NCBI RefSeq assembly: GCF_933775445.1
Contig: NC_065878.1
Span: 12,659,395-12,723,394 of the forward strand
DNA: 64,000 bases
Direction of reading: 5' to 3'
Origin: Argentina anserina
Taxonomy: Eukaryota; Streptophyta; Magnoliopsida; Rosales; Rosaceae
Shown: positions 1-12,034 of the stretch, piece by piece
How the letters are laid out: each line of letters begins with the position of its first letter
How positions within the stretch are numbered: position 1 is the first letter of the stretch
Notes under the pieces: generated by a model
Databases searched by the model: none
What the model was told of the DNA's origin: nothing
Seen by the model: the letters and a program-made list of their open reading frames with translations, nothing else
Translations under genes and position numbers: made by a program

Positions 1-1
1 C

Positions 2-391
2 CTTTCTCAGCTGTTTCCGAGATACGGGCATTATTGTGGACCTAACTTTTCGAGCGGCAAGGATGGTGGATCGCTTGTTTGGGATCAGCGCCCCATTGAT
101 TGGTTGGATTTCTGTTGCTACTGCCATGACATTGGATATGACACTCATGATCAGGCTGAGCTGCTCAAGGCTGATTTAGCATTTCTCGAGTGCCTTGAGA
201 AGCCTAATATGAGGACTAAAGGAGATGCTGGTGTTGCTCTCGTTTATAAGACTATGTGCACTACAGGTCTCAGGAATTTCCTTATACCGTATAGAACTCA
301 CCTTGTAAAGCTCACATCAGGACATCCTTTGATTCAGTTTGGATGGCTAAGCAATGTTAGATGGAGAGGTTGGGGTTTCCAGAAAACCTGA
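2..391 (+). CDS. Secretory phospholipase A2 family protein, C-terminal part (5' end outside window)
   Basis: The frame is open from base 2 to the TGA at 389-391 and encodes about 129 residues with no start inside the window. It begins with the calcium-binding loop (YGHYCGPNFSSG), then the active-site helix CCYCHDIGYD, which holds the His-Asp pair that activates water for hydrolysis of the sn-2 ester of glycerophospholipids. Both are hallmarks of plant secretory PLA2 proteins. The Cys-rich helix is followed by a Leu-rich helix and a short tail ending WGFQKT. The N-terminal signal peptide expected for this family would lie upstream. The gene converges on the cyclophilin gene at 1496-2796. The family call is firm; the paralogue is not assigned. 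Confidence 0.88.
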   Translation, partial: LSQLFPRYGHYCGPNFSSGKDGGSLVWDQRPIDWLDFCCYCHDIGYDTHDQAELLKADLAFLECLEKPNMRTKGDAGVALVYKTMCTTGLRNFLIPYRTHLVKLTSGHPLIQFGWLSNVRWRGWGFQKT

Positions 392-1495
392 GATGCATCA
401 TGAGCTTGAGAACTGGTAACCAACTACACTGAGCTATTGCCCATTGTGGCAGATGGTTTCTAGTTCTCGTATTCATGTATCCAAGTTTTTTCTTTGCTAG
501 AGGGAACACATGATTTCAGCCTTATTTTTCGCTAATGGATGGCCTGTTCTTGTCCTTGGTTAAACCCGAGGAGGTTTCTGAATCCACTGATTTGCTGGTT
601 TGATAGCATCTGTATATAATAGACAGGTTTTTCTTCTTTTATGTAAGTTTCATTAAGTTTCAGAAACAATTGACCACTCGCATAAGTCAGATGATTGAGT
701 TGGTAATTGCTTCACCGTACATATCAAGCTATACCTAGTAATCAAGGGAAGAAGCTCAGACATGATTTTCCTTCACGGATTAGTATTCCATCAGGAGGAA
801 ACACACGGATCTCCATCAATAAAAAGAAAAATAACACGAGCCTTTCATTATGGCTGAGTTGTTCTGTGTGAGTAAGAGGTTGTGTGACGTTTAAAGTACA
901 TCAATTTACAGGCAGGGTCACACGGTGCCTTTAAGATCAGCAAAAATAAGAGGGGTGGGTGCTTTGTGAAGCTTTTCCCAGATTCTCAATTCACATTTCC
1001 TATTTGACTGCTGGATTGCTTGCTTGCTTGAAGAACCAGAAAGAGTCTGCTTCTTCCTCCCTGTTATGCCCCATTTCATTCATCCTCGTAAATGCTATTA
1101 AGAAGTGTGATAAAGAGACTCGCCTATGGATGTGAAACAATTAAAACAAAAGAACTAAAAATGCACAGCCAGAGGGAGGGACTGGCCATAAGAATCCTCC
1201 ACGACACAGTTTAAACGCTGACAAAACCAAATCGACATAAGTTTGCCAACTGCAACTAAACCCCTACAGAAACAAGTCATCATCCCTCAGGCAACATGAG
1301 TCATAACGATGTAATAAGAATGAAAGATCCCCTAGTTACAAGTTACGCTTAAAGAAGTAATCAAAATGTGCTATACATATTCTCTGCTAGAGATGACAGC
1401 ATTCCCTATGTCTAATCCTCTCATTGTTCAAACACATAGCTGCAACTATTTGCTAGATTACATTCCCGCCACCTTCAACCAATCCAAACTCAAGG
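392..1495. other. 3' UTRs and intergenic DNA between two convergent genes
   Basis: No coding stretch is visible. The left part should be the 3' UTR of the phospholipase gene and the right part that of the cyclophilin gene; poly(A) sites cannot be placed by eye. Confidence 0.6.
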
Positions 1496-2796
1496 CTAAC
1501 CAGCAAGAGGATTGGCATGTATAGTCACACGATTAAGCCTGATCTCTGCAAGAGGACGGTCCCCCGGTCCAGTTGGAGTCTGCACATAAGTGTACACTGG
1601 TGAATAAACCCGAATTCAAACGAGAAATGACAGAGAATGACTAGCTTGATGGGATCATTCACAGAAGTAGTCTTTTCTTGGTGGGATCATAGCCTACTAC
1701 TATGCGACAGACAGATAAACTTAGATGAAATCGATGAACCAATACCCCAAGCACATTCATAGATGCAAAGTCAATAAACAGACCCATGCTAAACTAATCA
1801 TACATCAGTCACGTGTGTAATGCATAACTATTGAAGAAAACGGATACTCGGCTTTAGTTAGCATAGTACCTTTTCCATGATATCAAGAACCTCAAACCCA
1901 TGAATTACTTTGCCAAGCACAGTGTACAGCCCATTGAGATGCGGCTGCTTTGCATAGCTAATGAAGAACTGGCTTCCATTTGTATTCGGACCACTATTAG
2001 CCATTGACATTATTCCCCTTGCATTGTGCTGAAAAAGAAACAGTAAAATGGGAAAGCTTCGGCAATTAGACTCATACATGCTACTGTATAAGTGTATATG
2101 TTATAGTAACTACGGTTGAAACACAATTTAAGAAGATCACACTTCACCCAGAGAACCAAAATCATATTCAATTACCTTGAGAGACTCCCTTATCTCATCA
2201 TTGAACTTCTTGCCCCAAATGCTAGTCCCTCCCTTGCCAGTACCAGTCGGGTCTCCACCTTGTATCATGAAACCCTTTATATTCCTATGAAATATAGTCC
2301 CATCATAATAACCGCTCGCACACAGCGCCAAGAAATTCTGCACCAAAATCAAACAAGAACAACAAATGACAACAATTCACCAAGTCACATTACATACACA
2401 TTATTTTCGTATTAAAAAAAGAAGTGAAACTATGCACTAAGAGCCATATTCCTCAAAGAAAAATTAGTATAATAGTGTAAAACTAGGGTTTCCAGACAAA
2501 TTTGGTAATCAATTTGAGGTGCAATTAGAATTTCAGAAGCTCTCCCTAATAATAATAAAGCTAACAACATATTATTCATGTAAGAAATTAAAAGGTGCGG
2601 CAAGTTGAAGGGGGTTGAGAAGCAGAGACTGACCTCGGCGGTTTTAGGGACCTCGTCGCAGAAGACCTCGCACTTGATATCCCCGAGATTTGTGTGAAGA
2701 GTCACAGACTGCAACAATCAATTAAACCAAAACGAAAAAGGGTTCAATCCATGAAGTTCAGTTTTGAATGGAAAGATGCGGAGAAGAACTGACCAT
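1496..2796 (-). CDS. CYP18-1: Peptidyl-prolyl cis-trans isomerase, cyclophilin CYP18-1 type
   Basis: The coding sequence is complement(1496-1579, 1870-2028, 2176-2337, 2634-2708, 2794-2796), 483 nt, giving 160 residues plus TAG, the usual length for plant CYP18-1. All introns are GT-AG. The first coding exon is only the ATG at 2794-2796; the next exon begins [10 protein letters not shown]. The single cyclophilin domain fills the protein. Visible are [14 protein letters not shown] with the catalytic Arg, the NTNGSQFFI core and the [12 protein letters not shown] segment. No signal or transit peptide is seen, so it should be cytosolic or nuclear. Members of this PPIL3-like group are linked to the spliceosome in other eukaryotes; that role is inferred here. 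Confidence 0.93.
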
Positions 2797-3863
2797 ATTG
2801 CGTCGGAGACGGACGAGTTTGAGCTGCTGGTTGAGACTTGGGATTTCTAGAGCTTTCGCGCTTTGGGCTCCGCAGGCTGAACTTTTGCTTGTGCGAATTT
2901 GTTGCGTCTATTTATTCCAGTAAAGTAGTAAAAATCACTTTTAGGCGTCTTTACTCTTTGGAAAAGTGAATGTAATTTTCACGTTTATGTCTAATTTTTC
3001 TCTCTCTCATACGATTTCCTTGAAGATATATTTTAGACTAAGCTAACTCGTATGGGGAGCTGATGTCAGAATACTTCCTCAGTAGAACATCCAAAATCAA
3101 TTGATTGGGAAAACTAAAAGCTAATTGGATGGGTTCGTATAGTGTATACAACCAGAAAGTGAAACTTCATATTGGGTAAAAATGCTGAATTGGAGCTATA
3201 TATTGTTTATTTGCAATACAAAACCAAAAGCTATGGCCATCATGCTGCTACTGTGTCGTCCACTAGTCCTTGCCTTCAATATGATCATGCTCGTCTGTGT
3301 CGCCAATGCCACAACTCGAGAGCCAGCGTTGTCACCACCAGAATTACGATCACAAACTTGCCACCAACTCCGCCACCACCTCCATTAGTGTCAATTGGTC
3401 CATAGCCACAGCCCTCGCCGGCGCCTTCAGTTCCTGTATTCCAATTGCGTAGGTTAAATTCCATCGCTGTGAAGTTCTTTCTTCCAAATCGAGCACACAA
3501 TACACGGAGTTTGTTATATTATGTTTTTCCCAAGATGCCGACCCTATAGTACAAATCCAATTGATGATTCTACATTTACGTTGGGAGGACTTCCAGATTC
3601 TCATTGTCGCAAATGCTACTTTACAGAGTGGTAACCCAGTTGTTATCAGACAAGTAATAACATCATTAAGAAAAATTGAAAGAATACAAGTGATGAAACC
3701 GATTAAAAACCTGAAACAACATGGCCACTCTAAAATGTATCCTTCCACACATTATTCCCATTCGCTTCAATTTCTTTAAAAATTGTAGGAGTTGGAACAT
3801 TCTTGAAATTTTGTAGAAGACAGAACAGTTACAAGAGAGTAAATTAACAACCAGCAGTTTATG
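2797..3863. other. Cyclophilin promoter and intergenic DNA up to the VMS1 3' end
   Basis: About 2797-3000 should hold the cyclophilin 5' UTR and promoter on the minus strand. Around 3180-3520 short open frames exist on both strands, some Pro- or Gly-rich, but none has a convincing start, domain or splice partner. 3500-3863 probably contains the VMS1 3' UTR. Confidence 0.4.
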
Positions 3864-6800
3864 CTAACCATCTTCCTCAATAAATTCTTTGTGCACATGC
3901 ATGCAAGTTGTGCTGCAGTATTTGTAGTTGTACCTATGAAAAGGAACTTTACCGGCCAGGGATAAATTACAACAAGAACAGCTAATTTCATCACCTACCC
4001 CACTTTGGGGTTGTGGAGTGGTGCTATTACCTTGAGTACTAACGGCTGCAGCTGCAGCCATTCTCCGCTCTGCTGCTGCCGCCCGTTTTTCCCTCTCGGC
4101 TGCCAATTTCTTTTTCAGTTCCTCCTGATTAGATATCAAAGAAGGGGAAGCAAACTAAGGTCAGTTTAGGACTCATACGAGAACCTATTCACAGCAAGAA
4201 AAGGCTCGCTGAAAGAACTCAGAAGATGAGTGCACTGACCTCTTTAGAGATCTGAGACCCACGACTAGGCTGAGATGCTGTTGATGACTTTGTATTCATT
4301 GAAATATTCTTGGAAGCAGCAGCCTCAGCCTGTGTAAAATCAAACTAAGAAATATAAAAGGAAAAGAAAAGAAGAATGCAGCACATAGATAATTTTTGTG
4401 AATCAGAAAATATGTGACACCGAAAATCCAAATAAGCACAGCACAACAAGAGGAACAACCACAGAGATAAGAACACCCAAATCTTTGATTTAAGGTGGTT
4501 CAGCAAAACTTTTGCCTACATCCACTGGTCATAAAACAAGTCGTTCATTATATTTAATTATTTATAAAAGGGTACACAAACATACCAGACTTGAAGAACA
4601 ATCAGTAATAATTATAAATATGTTATCTTTCTGTTTTGCGCTCTTCCTTGGACACTCCACTCTCCGTCTATTGCAACAAGGAGCAAATCCCCTGGCTTAT
4701 ATAGCCATAAGGATATCAGCTTTCTCAAAAAAGAGTAGGAAACCTACACCTCCTATTGTGGCAGGATTACAGGAATCCAACATCAGTAAGGATATACATT
4801 CCCTACTCAAATTCCAATCATTCATAGGAATCAAAAACCTACAGGGGAAAATCTCCCAATCTCTAAGACAATTGAACCAGGTTTCCATCCCATGAACCCA
4901 ACAGATAGCCATTAGATGGACATCAAATGTTGCTTCAAATTTAAAACCAACAATCTCTTCCAATCAGCAGAAACCCTAGCATAATGATTTTGGAATTTTC
5001 TCTACCTTTAGGACCAAAAGATGACAAAACAGTAAAAGCACCCAACCTACAAACAAAACAATTACAGCAAACCACAGCATAAAGAACGGTGAAGCTAAAT
5101 ACAATTGCATCAACTAGGTTCATAAAACTGCCATCCTAAAGATCTTTCAGAAAGAAAAAGAAAGCTAGAATTTAAACACCACAATAGAAAATCTCCAATT
5201 AACAAAAAATTATGCACCTGAGCTTTCTTTTCCTTTTCTTTGCGTAGTTTCTTCAATTCTTTTGCTCTTGCTTTCCTTTTGGCTTCTTTTTCAGCCTGAA
5301 CAACCAAAAATGAAGTGATGTCATATTTCAAGTATCAATATACCACCTAATGATACTGAAGAGGCAAACCAAATAAAAGATACAGGATGCCTCATAGAGG
5401 ACATCAATAACCGGATCTTAGGTAAACAGGGCCCCAACATAGAAATGTGTAAATACCAATATATTCCCCGCAATTGTGGTTGTTAGATGCATGACAAATG
5501 ATTCACTCTAAATTTTGGGGAACTTACTTTATAAATTATCAAATTCGTATCCGACTTCCATATTCCAACCCAATTTTAGTCCATGCCGTCAAAAATAACG
5601 TTATTATGTAATTATTCATTTGTTAAAGGGTAACATAGTATATCCCCTCTCGTCCCCCCTCTTCCCACAGAAACAAGATGACCCAACATCTTTCTCGTCC
5701 TCTGTTGTCGCCATCTCCTCCAGATCCTCACCCACCAGACCCAACTTAACATCTTAATTATCAAACCCAGAATTCAAATAACTCATTTTGCATCGTCATC
5801 CATTCTTAATCTTCCAACCCAACTCCCCATCTTCTTACATGGAGAGACAGGTCCAGGCGTCCAGCACCTTGAAAGCTCTGATGCTTTCTCTTCATTATTA
5901 ACTGGTCATGTGATTTGCTTATGTTTCATGTTTTTTAGCATTCGTATCTTTGTGGTTTAATCCCCATTTCTTGACCATGGCTTTCTGTAAGAGTTAGTTT
6001 GGTACTCTTCCTATTAGATGTTTATTAACTATTAACTTTGATTGAATGCAAGCATACAATTTCTCTATTAAACTTTGATTGAGAGCAAAGCATGTAATTT
6101 TTTCTGTGAATTGAATGATTGAAATGATGCTTGTACAGATGTGGGTATGTCAGTTGTATATGGAACGATCATGTTGATTGTAGTGATTTTCAAGCCTAGT
6201 CCTCTTTTTGGATTACAAGGAATCAAGGAGAAATACTGTAAATCAGAGTCGGTTACTCAAAAAAGAACAACCCAGCAATCTGCAACCAGCTGAATGGAAG
6301 GAAATGCAGAAAGAGAGGGTCGGGCTCGCTGTTTTGGACTGATGATTTGCCCCATGAAGTTAACGGAAAGCATAATAATTAACGAAGCATGTAACAATCT
6401 GTACTAAAATTGGGTCATGATGGAAAAGTCATGTACCGTTTTAATATTTTAGATAGTAAATTCACCAAGATTTAGAGTGAAAAATTTGTCATGTATTGTT
6501 AATAAAATTTTCACTTTTCAAAATGTTATCTGTTAAATTTGTTTTTTATTAAACACAGATACCCTTAAACCTGCACGATTCATCAGCCAAAAGTATTAAC
6601 CACAGTGACATGGCCAGCTGATGCTTCTGCATTAGCAGCAATGGCCAATATATGAGGGGAAGGGAGTAGAGGCTTAAAGATTTTTCTTTCAATCTTTTGT
6701 TGTTTTAGTCATCTTAGGATTATAATTAAAATTAATAACTCAGATAAGAAAACGAATGGGATAAGTTGACAGTCAACTCTTGCACGCCAAAGAAACTACA

Positions 6801-9351
6801 GTTTCAATTTTCATATTATTTAACAGGTGGATGGGCACAGAAATAATTACCTGTTTAGCAGCTTGAGATTCTTCCATTTCCTTTGTCAATGCACTAGGAA
6901 CCTTCGCAGCATTCCAGTCCCACTTTTCCAGATGTGCTGCCATGAACCGTCTAAATGTATTCCTGACCTCCTTTTCGTTTGCTACCATGTATGGAGTCTG
7001 TCCCCTTTCATCTATGGCACAAGGATCCAGACCCTGTTCCAAGAGTTCCAAGACCTTGAGAGCATTCCCAGACTGTGCTGCTTCATGCAAAGGTGTTGAA
7101 AAACCATTAACATCATTATGACTCTCACTTAATATAGGAAGTTCATCAGACTCTCTAGTACTTGAGCAAGCTTCTGTACTAGGCTCAACAATGTTGAGTT
7201 TCCCCATGCTTGAGATAGTATCAGTATCAATTCCTGAAGTAGAAGGTTTCTCCTCTTTTGTAAATAAAGGAGCTTCAATCTCCTCTTGTTCATTAGAAAC
7301 TTGTGTCAACTGTTCATATATCCTCCGGGCTTCCTTCATAGTAGGTCTCCGAATAGTGATTGGAATATTTCGAACCTTCTGCTGACTAAAATATGGTTTC
7401 TCCCCGTTAGAAAGCAGCTGATGGTTGCTAGAAGGGGCATACACAAAAACGCAAGACGAGGCATCAAAAAAAGGCTTCCATGCAGCAAGTAGCTCTTGAA
7501 TATCCTAGAATGTATAATATATTTATCAGCATCTTATCCAGAACATAAATCAAAACATAAGATATGGCATATAAGTAGCTGTATGAAGAGGCAAGAGTAA
7601 TTCTTCCAGTTGATCTATCTTACCAAAGGCAAACTAGACACAACTAAAGTAAGAGAAAACAGGCATATTAACTACCAATTACATGATTAGCAGACTGCAA
7701 ACATTTTGGCTTAAAGACAATATTCTGACATGTATTAGTACTGGCGCATAAGTCTTAGGGCAAGATGTGATTAAAGTTGGAGAAGGAACTTTAAATCCAG
7801 TGAGATGCAAACTTGCAATCAAACAAAACTTCCGAGTTAAACCTCATGTTCAGCAAAAGTGCAACTATACAAATATTATTATAAAAGAGCACAAGCTATT
7901 CCCACATAGACATAGGTGCATCACTACATCAATAGTGAAAGTTCTATCAGAGTCCATAACAAATAAAATGTAACAACGGTATAGCCAAAATAATTTGTCA
8001 AATACCTTTTTCAATGCAAGTTCATTATGACGCCGGAGAGAAGCTCCAGCAGAATGAGCAAATCTAGATGCATCATTTGATGACTGTTTTTTTCCAGACT
8101 TGGCCCTTACAACATACCTACATCCCAAAAGTTCTGAATGTTACTTAAATTATTAACACTGACAGTGGACATAACAAGGTGTGCATAAATATTAAGCCAA
8201 CCTGTGGAAGGTCTTGTGAGCTACAATCCTATTACCATCAAACACACAACCGGCAAAATGCCCACCACTTGCAAGCAACACAACTCTAAAACAGGTATTG
8301 TCTCTAGGCTCATGAACCACCGCGTTCAATCTCCCTAACAATTCATCACATGACAAATCACTTTCTGGTCCAGACTCATTCGTAATTAAACACTTCCAAA
8401 TCGAAATTCTTTCTCCCGTCTGAAGGTGGATGAATAACTTCTGCCTTGCAGATGCCCTTGAAGGCTTATAAGGCCCAACTTTTTCAGATTCATCATCCTC
8501 TGATCCCGATATACTCGAGACATCAAAGTCTTTAAAAGAATCAGACGTTAACTCATCAAAGTCCTCCTCCTTCACAATACTCTTTCCGGCAAGGCTCAGC
8601 TTCACCTATGATCATTCATTTACAACCAAGTAATCACATCAATTCCAACATCACCACAACACATTACATCCTTTTACTAGTTCAAGTACTTTGTAACGAA
8701 AATACACCCAAACAGACCATAGAAAGCACATTTCTACCGTCTTACATATCACACAGCTAAATTCTAATCCGCACAATGATAGCAAGATAACAGGATAGAG
8801 TTTCTATCGAACCGCAATTCATCAAAAACACACTACAGCTAGTAATCTCCAATGTGTTTAACACAATGACAATCGAAATGAGAATCGAATTTCTCACATT
8901 AAGCAAAAGCAATGTAAGCTTATCTAACATATCAACAATGCTAACACATTACTGTGTCAAATTATTCCATCAAATATCCAAAAATATATATAAAACAGTG
9001 AATCAAATCAAACTTGAAGAGTGAATTTACATTGAATCGGTGAATATCGGATTTGAAGTGGACGCGCTGGTCCTGGAGGGACTCGAACTCAGCTTTGCAA
9101 GTGTTGCAGGTCAGCCGAATCGAAACGGCGCCGCTTTGGGAGCGGTCTTGATCGGTGTTGTCAGACGGAGACTCGTCTAGGGTTTCGACGGCGGAGCTGT
9201 TGGAGGTCTCGAAAGTTGAAGCGACTGAGAGGCCGGAGGGAGTGAGCAGCGCGCAGGAGTCGAAGAATTCGGGCGGGAGTTCGAAGATGGAACGGTGTCG
9301 TTTCTCTTTCGCGGCTGCGGCGGTGGTGGTGCGAGGAGGCTCGGACGCCAT
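3864..9351 (-). CDS. VMS1: VMS1/ANKZF1 homologue, peptidyl-tRNA-cleaving ribosome quality control factor
   Basis: Seven exons: complement(3864-4124, 4240-4329, 5218-5295, 6851-7504, 8006-8117, 8202-8605, 9031-9351), 1920 nt, 639 residues. Domain order: a C2H2 finger ending exon 1 (LTCNTCKAEF, then H-x5-H, about residues 80-105); a VLRF1 release-factor-like domain (about 190-370) with RAKSGKKQSS and SAGASLRRHNE; an ankyrin segment (GFSTPLHEAAQSGN, about 425-475); a Lys/Glu/Ala-rich coiled coil with AAAAERRMAAAA resembling a p97/Cdc48-binding VIM; and a C-terminal treble clef of the VATC type (CSCCNLSLAG, YKYCSTTC). Gln253 in GKKQSS is the candidate for the essential Gln of yeast and human homologues. 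In those organisms the protein frees nascent chains from stalled 60S subunits. Introns at 4330-5217 and 5296-6850 carry transposon-like sequence. Confidence 0.92.
4400..4930. repeat. Possible old transposon-derived insert in a VMS1 intron
   Basis: Intron 4330-5217 contains a block unlike the surrounding intron. It includes a minus-strand TATA-like motif near 4695-4705 (GGCTATATAAGCC) and a segment around 4495-4535 that resembles LTR-type promoter DNA. No clean ends or target duplication were found, so the class is not assigned. Confidence 0.25.
5490..6496. mobile_element. Non-autonomous TIR element in a VMS1 intron
   Basis: The segment starting at 5490 (CATGACAAATGATTCACTC...) is matched, inverted, by the segment ending near 6492 (GAGTGAAAAATTTGTCATG). 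The imperfect terminal inverted repeats stay alignable for roughly 100 bp inward and include a shared ACCCAATTTTAGT block. The 0.8-kb interior has no transposase reading frame. No convincing target-site duplication was seen, so the superfamily is open. The element lies wholly inside intron 5296-6850 and leaves the splice sites intact. Confidence 0.55.
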
Positions 9352-10670
9352 GGATTGGGTTAGAGAGAGGCTTTGGTGTTACGGTTTGGGGTAGCAGAAG
9401 CAGTACAAGGCAAAATGAATGCGGCTGTGATACGGCGACGCTTTGACTCATGCGGAAGCCCGGTAAAATTTACACCTGTTAACTCATTTCTGTTAGTTTG
9501 GGCCGTTTTTGAGGCGGTGATTAATTTTTTATTTACCTTTTTACAGTTCCACAGTGGGGCCCCACCGCTTTTTATTTTGGCCCGCCACGTCCGATCATAT
9601 GCGACGTACGCTAGCAGCCGATTTTCAGGACATCATCATGTTTTTGGGAGCATCATACGGCATTCTTATAATGCTCGGACTAGTATTAGTAGTATGAACT
9701 TATAATATCACAACATTGTCAAATGAGATACATAACATTCACATCAACACCAACGATATGTAACTCTGAACTTTAACCACTAAATGATGATCGGGGTTAG
9801 GCAGACGCCGTGTAAAGATTAGAAACTCCAAATAGTGATTGATGCACATCCACTTAAACGGTAGATGATGATGGACCCATCACCATTGCACTATCCGGTC
9901 ATTTCCCGAAACAGCCTATTAGACATTTTCAATGAAACTGGAATTGAGATTTCATTGTAGGAGCATATCGTAAGCAGGAATCGAGCTGTCCCGACGAAAG
10001 TCGCCAGCGCCTCCGGCAACCAGGCAAGTTTCGCCCTCAAACCAAAGTATCGGATCTTCCTGATTATCATCTCTTCGTTACAGACTTAAGAGTATATCAG
10101 AGTAATCATAGTTTAAATTTCAACTTCGAACTCCCAAGTCGGTTTAACTAAATTCGTTATGGTATAATAACAATTACGCGCGTCGTTGGCGCCGTGTGGC
10201 GCGGGGTGTCCATTAGCTTCCAGACCGTTTCGCCGCGCCCAAAAACAGATCCAGGGGAAGCAAGGAACATTAGAGAGTTCGACCAAAAAAAGAAAAGGAA
10301 CATTAGAGTTGGTCCCCTCATATTTTTTTTTTTTCTGAGAAAGATTAATTGTTATTAGCTAGTATACGTTGCGGGACGCCCCACAATATCCCATGTGGAC
10401 TCGCCTGTCAGATCCAGTACCCACCACACTACGCGTTTAGGGCTTAATTCCCCGGACTCCACAAATAACCGCCATCGATTTTCAAAGTTAAATAAATGCC
10501 AGCCACACGATTACAAAATCCAAACCAGAATTCGAAAATTTAAATTAAAAATCTCTGTAGCCCGGTAAAACAAACGGAGTGTAGAAAAACTACAAACACC
10601 AAAAAATTTTAAAAAAAACACTAGAAAATAAAAAAAAATAAAAATTAACAGACACAACTGAATTTACCAA
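9352..10670. other. VMS1 promoter side and intergenic DNA up to FLA
   Basis: 9352-9480 should be the VMS1 5' UTR and core promoter on the minus strand. The rest is AT-rich with GC-richer patches at 9550-9620 and 10180-10260; nothing codes convincingly. 10480-10670 probably includes the FLA 3' UTR. Confidence 0.5.
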
Positions 10671-11945
10671 TCAGGACAAGAGAACGGAGGAAATGGCAGA
10701 TACAGAGACGACAGTGAGCAGTGTCATCAGCAATGCAGGTGAGTTCACGTGTCCAGCTCCGTTCCCCGAAGTACTGTCCGCCGCCTCCGACGACGGGGCG
10801 TCAGATGGAGCTCCCTCCGGAGTACTCTCAGAAGGAGGAGCTGGAGGTGAAGCGGCCATCGGCGACGGCGCTTCTACGGAAGCTGGGCTGGGAGCAAGGA
10901 CAGGTGTCGGTGAAGGAGCAGCCACTGGCTCCATCGACGGCGCCGGGGACGGTGACTTGCCGAAGAGCTCAGTTGGGAGGAGGACGCTGTCGACGGTGAA
11001 GACGGAGAAGGGAGTAGCGTCGAGGACGGTGTCAGCGACCCTGGAGGAGGCGACTCCGGTGTGGAGTGTGACCTGGTCGCCGGCGGTGGTGACGGTGATG
11101 TCGTATTTCCCGGCGCCGTTGGTGGCGAGAGTGCTGATTGGGTCCTTGGTGGTCTTGAGAGCTCCTTTGGGAGTGTATTTAGGGATGGCGTGGTACTGAA
11201 GAAGCGAAACGACTTCGGCATTGGTGAGCTTGGTCAGATCCGGCACACCCTTGGCCTTAAACGCCTCGTCGTTCGGGGCGAAAAGAGTGAGTCCCTTGGC
11301 GGCGGTGGTCTGGAACGTCTTGATGACGCCGCTGGAGACGATAAGCGCGGCGAAAGTCTTGCACCCGGCTTTCTCGAGAAGCGCGGTGATGTTCATGTCG
11401 GAGGCCGGCGCCGGAGCAGCGAGGATTCCGGGGGCGAGGACGGGGGCGGAGATCTCGAGGACGGAGATGTTGTAAGGGATTTGCTTGACGGATTTGGTGT
11501 AGCTGGAGTCGAGCTTGGATCCGGGAGCCGCGGAGCCGAAGCCGACTTTGCCGCCGGAGAGATCGGTGATGTTGACGAAGCCGAGGTTTCCGGGGGCGTG
11601 GCCAGTGGTTTGGTAGAGAGTGGTGGTGAGGACTGAGCCGTCGGAGATTTTGTGGAGCTTGGCGGGGTCGTAGTAATCGAGGAGGATGTGGAGGCTGAGG
11701 ACGTTCTTCATGACGGAGAGAGGGTGCTTGGCGGCGAGGGACGACATGACGCCATTGGTGAGAGCGAGGACGGTGACGGTGGTGCGGGTGTTGATCTCGT
11801 CGGCGAGTCTCGTTTGGGTCAGGAACGAGTTGAACTGGCTGTACTCGGGGGCGGCGTCGAGAATGGCAGTGATGTTGTGGGCGGAGACGGCGGCGGCGAG
11901 GGCGAGGAGGGCGAGGAGGAGGAGGTTGCAGCGGAACGACGCCAT
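10671..11945 (-). CDS. FLA8: Fasciclin-like arabinogalactan protein, FLA8 type
   Basis: A single uninterrupted frame of 424 residues from ATG at 11943-11945. A secretion signal (Leu/Ala-rich, ending near AVSAHN) is followed by a first FAS1 domain (about 24-170) and a second FAS1 domain (about 185-330). Next comes a Pro/Ala/Ser region (about 335-400; [21 protein letters not shown]) typical of hydroxyproline O-glycosylation. The end is hydrophobic after GNGAGHVNS, a GPI-anchor signal. The product should sit at the outer plasma membrane or cell wall and act in adhesion or wall assembly. Two FAS1 domains, the GPI signal and the lack of introns fit the FLA1/2/8/10 group. FLA8 is chosen because the neighbours GRF9 and AAA ATPase reproduce the Arabidopsis FLA8 neighbourhood. 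Strong GC bias at third positions explains several long antisense frames, which are ignored. Confidence 0.92.
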   Translation of the reverse strand: MASFRCNLLLLALLALAAAVSAHNITAILDAAPEYSQFNSFLTQTRLADEINTRTTVTVLALTNGVMSSLAAKHPLSVMKNVLSLHILLDYYDPAKLHKISDGSVLTTTLYQTTGHAPGNLGFVNITDLSGGKVGFGSAAPGSKLDSSYTKSVKQIPYNISVLEISAPVLAPGILAAPAPASDMNITALLEKAGCKTFAALIVSSGVIKTFQTTAAKGLTLFAPNDEAFKAKGVPDLTKLTNAEVVSLLQYHAIPKYTPKGALKTTKDPISTLATNGAGKYDITVTTAGDQVTLHTGVASSRVADTVLDATPFSVFTVDSVLLPTELFGKSPSPAPSMEPVAAPSPTPVLAPSPASVEAPSPMAASPPAPPSESTPEGAPSDAPSSEAADSTSGNGAGHVNSPALLMTLLTVVSVSAISSVLLS

Positions 11946-12020
11946 TGTTGAAGAAGCTAGGGAGCAAAGTGACTAATGTCGGTGTTGCAGAGAGTGAGAG
12001 TAGAGGGAGAAAGTGAGTGA

Positions 12021-12034
12021 GGGGTTATAAGAGA
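12021..12034 (-). promoter_or_regulatory. Possible TATA element of the FLA gene
   Basis: Read on the minus strand this is CTCTTATAACCCC, about 80 bases upstream of the FLA start codon and followed by a C/T-rich leader. It is a plausible weak TATA box, judged by position only. Confidence 0.35.

Noticed and set aside
3172..3748. Several short open frames on both strands, one with a hydrophobic N-terminus (MAIMLLLCRPLVLAFNMIML), one Pro-rich, one Gly-rich
   Set aside because: They overlap each other, no one frame dominates, and no domain, splice partner or repeat supports any of them. A small secreted peptide gene cannot be excluded.
8006..8117. Apparent loss of the catalytic Gln in VMS1, because the conserved SAGASLRRHNE segment has no Gln
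   Set aside because: The Gln that I recall as essential lies a little upstream in the homologues, and the matching GKKQSS here retains it.
10693..11967. Long antisense and alternative frames (up to 236 codons) over the FLA gene
   Set aside because: By-products of the strong GC bias and repeats of the FLA coding sequence; none has a recognisable domain.
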